From Actinomycetes bacterium (GTDB taxonomy: Bacteria > Actinomycetota > Actinomycetes > Actinomycetales > Actinomycetaceae), in the NCBI GenBank assembly GCA_023420745.1, contig JAEZVQ010000118.1, positions 1 through 5,243 of the forward strand: DNA of 5,243 nt, written 5' to 3'. Each line of letters begins with the position of its first letter. Position 1 is the first letter of the stretch. The notes beneath the pieces are model-generated. The model did not search any database and had not been told where the DNA came from. It saw only the letters and a program-made list of their open reading frames with translations. The translations under genes and the position numbers were made by a program. Below, in pieces: positions 1 to 3,268 of this stretch.

Positions 1-23
1 GGTTGTTCGTCGGGGCGAGTCAT
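1..23 (-). CDS. 5' end of an unidentified gene, truncated by the window edge
   Basis: Only seven full codons and two bases of an eighth are present, reading MTRPDEQ followed by a proline codon (CC-). The case for a real start is the ATG at 21-23 (minus strand) preceded by a purine-rich GGAGGAAGGA ribosome binding site, with 7 bases between AAGGA and ATG. The gene lies on the same strand as esrI, 54 bp after its stop, so the two could be co-transcribed. The product cannot be identified from eight residues. A short polar N-terminus before a Pro is compatible with many proteins; actinobacterial GMP synthase (GuaA) N-termini can look like this, but that is only a guess. Sequence to the left of the window would settle it. 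Confidence 0.6.
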
Positions 24-30
24 TGTCTTT

Positions 31-40
31 TCCTTCCTCC
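31..40 (-). promoter_or_regulatory. Shine-Dalgarno site of the left-edge gene
   Basis: On the minus strand the stretch reads GGAGGAAGGA, complementary to the 16S rRNA tail in two overlapping registers. The AAGGA part is 7 bases from the ATG, an optimal spacing; the GGAGG part is 12 bases away. This site is the main reason for calling a gene at the left edge, and it contrasts with esrI, esrS and pcrA, which have no usable site. Confidence 0.7.
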
Positions 41-55
41 ATCAAGAATCGCAGT

Positions 56-85
56 CACATGTGATGTTCGGTGCCGATCACAGTG
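56..85. other. Imperfect hairpin spanning the esrI stop codon
   Basis: On the plus strand, CAC (56-58), TGTGA (60-64) and TCG (68-70) pair with CGA (75-77), TCACA (78-82) and GTG (83-85). There is a bulged A on one side and a three-base TGT bulge between stem blocks, with a GTGC loop. The esrI stop codon (78-80, read on minus) is inside the stem. No T-tract follows on either strand, so this is not a standard intrinsic terminator. It could be an attenuating or RNA-stabilising structure between esrI and the next gene, or chance. The left arm also contains a perfect 10-bp palindrome, TCACATGTGA (55-64). Confidence 0.35.
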
Positions 86-1190
86 CATGCGGGTAGAACG
101 GCGACGCGTTAATCAAGACCATCCACAGTCCCGCTGCGAATATGGCGCAAAAGATGCTCAACACGGTCAGCCACGTTCCCGGCTTGCCTCGCAGGGCGTT
201 CACCATGAGGACAAGACCGGCCGCAATGAAGGTGGTGCCGACGGTGATCGATCCGATAAACACCGGATGGATGAGGCTGAACGCCGTCAGCGCAATCGTC
301 ACGGCAAATGTCAGCGAGGTGAGACCGGTTAGCGCGAGGAACGTGCCCAACCCAGGGCCGGGGACGCGTGGCGCAATCATGGGCGCGACGGCAGTGCCGA
401 ACTGAGGTGCCGGTGCCATCGCGCCCATTGGCGACATGGGGGGCGGAACCGCTGCGCCAGCTATCGGCATCGGTCGTGGACCACTCGGCATTGGTGTCGA
501 CCGTAGACCGTCAGGCATCGGGGCAGGCGTCGGGTTGCCCGCCATCGGCGCACCCATCTGAGGATTCATGGTTGGCTGTGCCATCATCGCTGGACGCGGC
601 GCCATCATCGGCTGAGGGACGTGAGGTGCCGGTGCAGAAACCCCCGGAACTGGTGATCCTGGTGCTGGTGATCCCGGTGGGGGTGGCGTGCGACGATGCG
701 ACGACACCGCGACGATGACAATCGCCGCAATAATCAACGCAGGGATCGCGATCACCGAGATCACCTGGAAGAAATCAGCGACGTCAGAGTCGACGATCCC
801 GAAGAATACGGTGCTGAACAGCGGTAGCCCCATCATCCTCGGGAACAGGCCAATCGGTAGGAAGCTGCCGATTAGCAGGAGGATGATCCCCAAGTGGGTG
901 ATGGTGAAACGCCCGTGGAGGCATTCGTCGAGCTCAATGCGGGTGGTGGCCTCGTCGGGGATGAGCATCCACGCCACGGTGTAGAGGATGAGCGCGAGCG
1001 GGGTAGCAATAATCAGCGCCACAATGGCGATACCGCGAATCAACGTCACGTCGATTTGCGAGCGTTGAGCGAGTGACGCGCAAACACCGCCGATGTAGCG
1101 TTGCGACGGGCGACGCCACGACGACGAAATGATCGGAGTGAAAAACGGCGAAGACTGCTGTCCATTCGGGTATGGCTGCTGATAACTCAT
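78..1190 (-). CDS. esrI: PspC-domain integral membrane protein, EsrI-like inhibitor of the EsrSR two-component system
   Basis: This 370-residue membrane protein has a PspC domain at about 24-80: an amphipathic stretch with GGVCASLA followed by a long hydrophobic helix (52-77) ending in WMLIPDE. More hydrophobic segments lie near 97-115 and 142-163. A proline/methionine/alanine-rich linker covers about 168-280, and three further membrane helices follow (about 283-307, 309-332, 339-360). In Corynebacterium glutamicum, a PspC membrane protein encoded divergently from a PspC histidine kinase (EsrI) inhibits that kinase in unstressed cells. Gene order, divergent orientation and the shared PspC domain support the same role here by inference. 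The Met-rich linker (14 Met in residues 191-271) is unusual. The ATG at 1190 is chosen because the PspC domain begins shortly after it; no ribosome binding site is visible, and an AATACT hexamer lies 6 bases upstream, suggesting a leaderless transcript. The CDS call is firm; the regulatory role rests on context. Confidence 0.9.
   Translation of the reverse strand: MSYQQPYPNGQQSSPFFTPIISSSWRRPSQRYIGGVCASLAQRSQIDVTLIRGIAIVALIIATPLALILYTVAWMLIPDEATTRIELDECLHGRFTITHLGIILLLIGSFLPIGLFPRMMGLPLFSTVFFGIVDSDVADFFQVISVIAIPALIIAAIVIVAVSSHRRTPPPPGSPAPGSPVPGVSAPAPHVPQPMMAPRPAMMAQPTMNPQMGAPMAGNPTPAPMPDGLRSTPMPSGPRPMPIAGAAVPPPMSPMGAMAPAPQFGTAVAPMIAPRVPGPGLGTFLALTGLTSLTFAVTIALTAFSLIHPVFIGSITVGTTFIAAGLVLMVNALRGKPGTWLTVLSIFCAIFAAGLWMVLINASPFYPHAL
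650..679. repeat. Tandem 15-bp repeat in the Pro-rich linker of esrI
   Basis: Two adjacent 15-bp units (650-664 and 665-679) differ at one base (CTGGTGATCCTGGTG and CTGGTGATCCCGGTG on plus). Read on the minus strand they encode the repeated Pro-Gly-Ser-Pro segment near residues 171-182 of EsrI. The repeat shows the linker growing by in-frame duplication, so its length may vary between strains. Confidence 0.7.
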
Positions 1191-1196
1191 GACACC

Positions 1197-1202
1197 AGTA
1201 TT
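1197..1202 (-). promoter_or_regulatory. Candidate -10 element of esrI
   Basis: On the minus strand AATACT ends 7 bases before the A of the esrI start codon. This is where a -10 hexamer falls when transcription begins at the start codon itself. It keeps the A at position 2 and the T at position 6 of the actinobacterial TANNNT pattern but lacks the first T. No convincing -35 is seen 16-18 bases upstream (the best is TGGCTG at 1220-1225), which would fit a promoter needing an activator. Assigned by position and lack of a ribosome binding site; not proven. Confidence 0.4.
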
Positions 1203-1223
1203 CGCCGCGCGTCACGCCGCAGC

Positions 1224-1240
1224 CATGGGGAGTCCCCCTG
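1224..1240. repeat. Imperfect palindrome centred on GGGGAGTCCCC
   Basis: The core GGGGA-G-TCCCC (1227-1237) is a perfect 5-bp inverted repeat around one central base. It extends outward through one mismatch to CA...TG (1224-1240). It overlaps the first CCTGAT repeat and lies just upstream of where the esrI -35 would be. It may be an operator half or may be chance in a GC-rich spacer. Confidence 0.4.
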
Positions 1241-1264
1241 ATTGTTCCCTGATCGAGTCCTGAT
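1237..1264 (+). repeat. Three CCTGAT direct repeats with an 11-bp period
   Basis: CCTGAT occurs at 1237-1242, 1248-1253 and 1259-1264, exactly 11 bp apart, so all copies face roughly the same side of the helix. The array lies 47 bp from the esrI start and 52 bp from the esrS start, close to the midpoint of the spacer. That is a fitting position for an activator or co-regulator of both divergent promoters. It is a candidate EsrR site by position and known autoregulation of the family; binding is inferred. Confidence 0.55.
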
Positions 1265-1303
1265 CACCCCGTGCAATCGAGGAAGAACAGGTCGCACACG
1301 TGG

Positions 1304-1309
1304 CACGAT
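1304..1309 (+). promoter_or_regulatory. Candidate -10 element of esrS
   Basis: CACGAT ends 7 bases before the GTG at 1316, matching A2 and T6 of TANNNT, at the same offset as the esrI hexamer. There is no Shine-Dalgarno site before the GTG, so a leaderless transcript starting at 1316 is the simplest reading. No -35-like hexamer is seen at 16-18 bp (the region around 1281-1286 is GGAAGA). The match is weak and rests mainly on position. Confidence 0.35.
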
Positions 1310-1315
1310 GGACGT

Positions 1316-2599
1316 GTGAACACGCCCCTCGACACACCGTCACCGCTCGCGGCGAGCACGACGACTCGCCCGCCGCTGGTGCGCGTACCTCGAGCGGCAA
1401 TCAGTGCCAACAGCACAGAACCGCGCCCGTTCATTGCCGGCGTGTGCGTCGCGATAGCGCGCCACTTCGCCACCTCCGTCACCGTGGTGCGCGTGCTGTT
1501 CGCGTGCACCGCCGCGGTACTGGTATTTCCCGCAGTCGTCCTCTACATGTGGCTGTGGGCGATGCTGCCGGTCAGCGACGGGCACCGCCACTACCGCACA
1601 CCGCGCCTCGCCACCGCATTGCGCGAACCGACACTGCGCCGCCGCGTCACCGCCGCCGCACCGGGATTCCTTGCCGCAGCACTGTTCTTCCTCCTCACCA
1701 TCGCCGTCATTGGCGCCTCGCACCACTGGTGGGGGATGTCGCGTGGCGTTGTCGTGGGCGTCCTCGCCGTCATCGGTGTGGTGATGGTGTGGTCGCAGAC
1801 GTCAAAAGTCGCGCAGTGGCGCTCCCCCTCTTTCCTCATGCTCACAGGCGTTGGCACTGTGTTCATTGTTGCCGCCGTGGCGCTGCTGATGGCGTGGAGG
1901 CTCGCCGCACGAGAATTCATCGTCGTCATGGGGTACGCCATTGTCCTCGTTGCTGTCGTCGCCGCGGTGATCGCTCCGCTGTGGATCGCCATCAATCGCG
2001 AACTTCACACCTCACTCATCACCCAAACGCGCGAGAGTGAGCGTGCCGACATCGCAGCCCACCTCCACGACTCCGTCCTCCAAACCCTCGTGCTCATCAA
2101 AAACCGTGCCGACGATCCGGCACTGGTGCGGTCGCTGGCCTTGACTCAGGAACGCGAGCTGCGATCGTGGCTCTACACCGGGCGCAGCAGCGAAGAGTCG
2201 ACGGTTGCCGACGCGGTGCGTCGCAGTGCCGCAAGTATCGAGGGCGACTACGGGGTTGAAATCGAGGTCGTCGCGGTGGGCGACTGCGACCTCGATGCCA
2301 ACGAGATGGCGATCGTTGCCGCCGCGAACGAAGCGATGAAGAACGCGGTACGCCACGGGGCGCCACCGGTGCGCGTCTACTGCGAGGTCAGCGCCACGAA
2401 CGTCGATGTTTTCGTTACCGACCGCGGTTCCGGCTTCGACGTCGACACCATTGATGCCGACCGGCACGGCGTGCGCGACTCGATCATCGGACGGATCGAA
2501 CGCCTGCGCGGAAGCGTCGAGATCAGGCGACTCAACCCCGGAACAGAAATCCATATGCGAACGCCGCGCACCCACCCCGTTGGAGAGGAACTGCCGTGA
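1316..2599 (+). CDS. esrS: PspC-domain sensor histidine kinase, EsrS-like
   Basis: This 427-residue kinase senses envelope stress and phosphorylates the regulator encoded next to it. An N-terminal PspC domain (about 35-86) is followed by four more hydrophobic helices (about 115-133, 143-159, 172-194, 201-226) with short loops and no sizeable extracytoplasmic domain, so the signal is probably read within the membrane or from a partner such as EsrI. The phosphoacceptor is H251 in HLHDSVLQTL, a HisKA_3-type H-box. The ATPase domain shows the N-box EAMKNAVRHG (N343), the G1 box DRGSGFD (D369) and a glycine-poor G2 region at 385-399. Start choice: the GTG at 1316 suits a leaderless transcript, whereas the in-frame GTG at 1271 would add 15 basic and polar residues and also lacks a ribosome binding site. 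The stop overlaps the regulator's GTG by 4 bp, indicating translational coupling. Function is assigned from architecture and the EsrISR locus of C. glutamicum. Confidence 0.92.
   Translation: MNTPLDTPSPLAASTTTRPPLVRVPRAAISANSTEPRPFIAGVCVAIARHFATSVTVVRVLFACTAAVLVFPAVVLYMWLWAMLPVSDGHRHYRTPRLATALREPTLRRRVTAAAPGFLAAALFFLLTIAVIGASHHWWGMSRGVVVGVLAVIGVVMVWSQTSKVAQWRSPSFLMLTGVGTVFIVAAVALLMAWRLAAREFIVVMGYAIVLVAVVAAVIAPLWIAINRELHTSLITQTRESERADIAAHLHDSVLQTLVLIKNRADDPALVRSLALTQERELRSWLYTGRSSEESTVADAVRRSAASIEGDYGVEIEVVAVGDCDLDANEMAIVAAANEAMKNAVRHGAPPVRVYCEVSATNVDVFVTDRGSGFDVDTIDADRHGVRDSIIGRIERLRGSVEIRRLNPGTEIHMRTPRTHPVGEELP
2582..2589 (+). promoter_or_regulatory. Shine-Dalgarno site of esrR inside the end of esrS
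   Basis: GGAGAGGA lies within the last codons of esrS, with 6 bases between AGGA and the GTG start of esrR at 2596. It fixes the esrR start and supports coupled translation through the GTGA overlap. Confidence 0.75.
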
Positions 2600-3243
2600 C
2601 ACTGACACTCGCCATCGTCGACGATCACCCGCTGGTTCGCGCCGGAGTGCGAGCCGAACTCGAACGCTACCGCGACACCGTCACCGTCGTTGCCGAAGCC
2701 GCCACTGACGATAACGCCATTACCATGGTGCGTGCTGAACGCCCGCAAGTTGTCCTCCTCGACGTGCACATGCCCGGAGGAAACGGTGGAGGCGGTGCCG
2801 AAGTCGTCGTCGCCTGCCGCGACCTCGATACGCGATTCCTCGCCCTGTCCGTATCGGACGCACCCGAAGACGTCGTGTCGGTGATCCGCGCGGGCGCCCG
2901 CGGCTACGTCACGAAATCCATCGCCACCCCCGACCTCATTGAGGCGATTGAGCGCGTCGCAGCCGGTGACGCTGCCTTTTCCCCGCGCCTCGCCGGATTC
3001 GTGCTCGACGCGTTCGGCACCGCGACGGTGGCCGTGGCCGACAGCGAACTCGACTTGCTGTCCGCGCGCGAACAGGAAGTGATGCGGCTGATCGCTCGCG
3101 GATACACGTATAAGGAAGTGGCGTCAGAGCTGTTTATATCCATCAAAACGGTGGAGACACACGTATCGGCCGTGCTGCGCAAACTCCAGCTGTCGAACCG
3201 CCACGAACTCACCCACTGGGCGGCGCAGCGGCACATCGTCTAG
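2596..3243 (+). CDS. esrR: NarL/LuxR-family response regulator, EsrR-like
   Basis: This 215-residue transcription factor has a receiver domain (about 3-122) and a C-terminal LuxR-type helix-turn-helix (about 153-212). Receiver residues visible are the acidic pair D9-D10, phosphoacceptor D56 in LLDVHMP, the switch residue S85 and K107 in GYVTK. The DNA-binding domain begins LSAREQEVMRLIARG and carries the recognition-helix signature IKTVETHVSAVLRKL (182-196). A glycine-rich loop GGNGGGG (61-67) follows the phosphorylation site where most relatives have a short MPGMDG turn; as far as I recall this is seen in the actinobacterial regulators paired with PspC kinases. The gene starts at a GTG overlapping the esrS stop, behind a clear ribosome binding site, so it shares the esrS transcript. 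EsrS is the expected phosphodonor, and the shared esrI/esrS spacer is the expected nearest target. The family is certain; the regulon is inferred. Confidence 0.94.
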   Translation: MTLTLAIVDDHPLVRAGVRAELERYRDTVTVVAEAATDDNAITMVRAERPQVVLLDVHMPGGNGGGGAEVVVACRDLDTRFLALSVSDAPEDVVSVIRAGARGYVTKSIATPDLIEAIERVAAGDAAFSPRLAGFVLDAFGTATVAVADSELDLLSAREQEVMRLIARGYTYKEVASELFISIKTVETHVSAVLRKLQLSNRHELTHWAAQRHIV

Positions 3244-3255
3244 CGCGGATGTCGC

Positions 3256-3261
3256 TAGAGT
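3256..3261 (+). promoter_or_regulatory. Candidate -10 element of pcrA
   Basis: TAGAGT fits TANNNT exactly and is followed by 7 bases and then the ATG at 3269, the classic layout of a leaderless actinobacterial gene. A GGAGG (3262-3266) lies only 2 bases from the ATG, too close to serve as a normal Shine-Dalgarno site. No clear -35 is seen in the end of esrR. The promoter would let the helicase be expressed apart from esrSR, although no terminator separates them. Confidence 0.55.
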
Positions 3262-3268
3262 GGAGGCG

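Larger units (their letters stand above)
1191..1315. promoter_or_regulatory. Divergent esrI/esrS promoter-operator region
   Basis: These 125 bp between the two divergent start codons hold both promoters. The region contains three phased CCTGAT repeats near its centre, an imperfect palindrome around GGGGAGTCCCC (1227-1237), and an inverted repeat TGATC-N7-GATCA (1250-1266). The C. glutamicum Esr system is reported to control its own locus, so a binding site for the response regulator is expected here. Which of these elements is the site cannot be decided from sequence alone. Confidence 0.7.

Noticed and set aside
56..85. Intrinsic terminator after esrI
   Set aside because: A stem can be drawn but no T-run follows it on the minus strand (the next bases are mixed), so it was kept only as an unclassified hairpin.
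3..332. Open frame of 109 codons on the plus strand at the left edge
   Set aside because: It is antisense to the last three membrane helices of EsrI and the left-edge gene start. Composition is typical of a shadow frame.
1271..1315. Upstream GTG start for esrS adding 15 residues
   Set aside because: No ribosome binding site, the added residues are not like a PspC N-terminus, and they would run through the proposed -10. The GTG at 1316 fits better, though this is not proven.
1300..2040. Open frame of 246 codons on the plus strand in a different frame from esrS
   Set aside because: The translation is dominated by Arg and His (CG-rich out-of-frame codons) with no hydrophobic or catalytic pattern, while the esrS frame gives a PspC domain and membrane helices.
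2012..2608. Open frame of 198 codons on the minus strand
   Set aside because: It is antisense to the catalytic half of esrS, where H-box, N-box and G1 are all clear on the plus strand. No ribosome binding site and no protein family resemblance.
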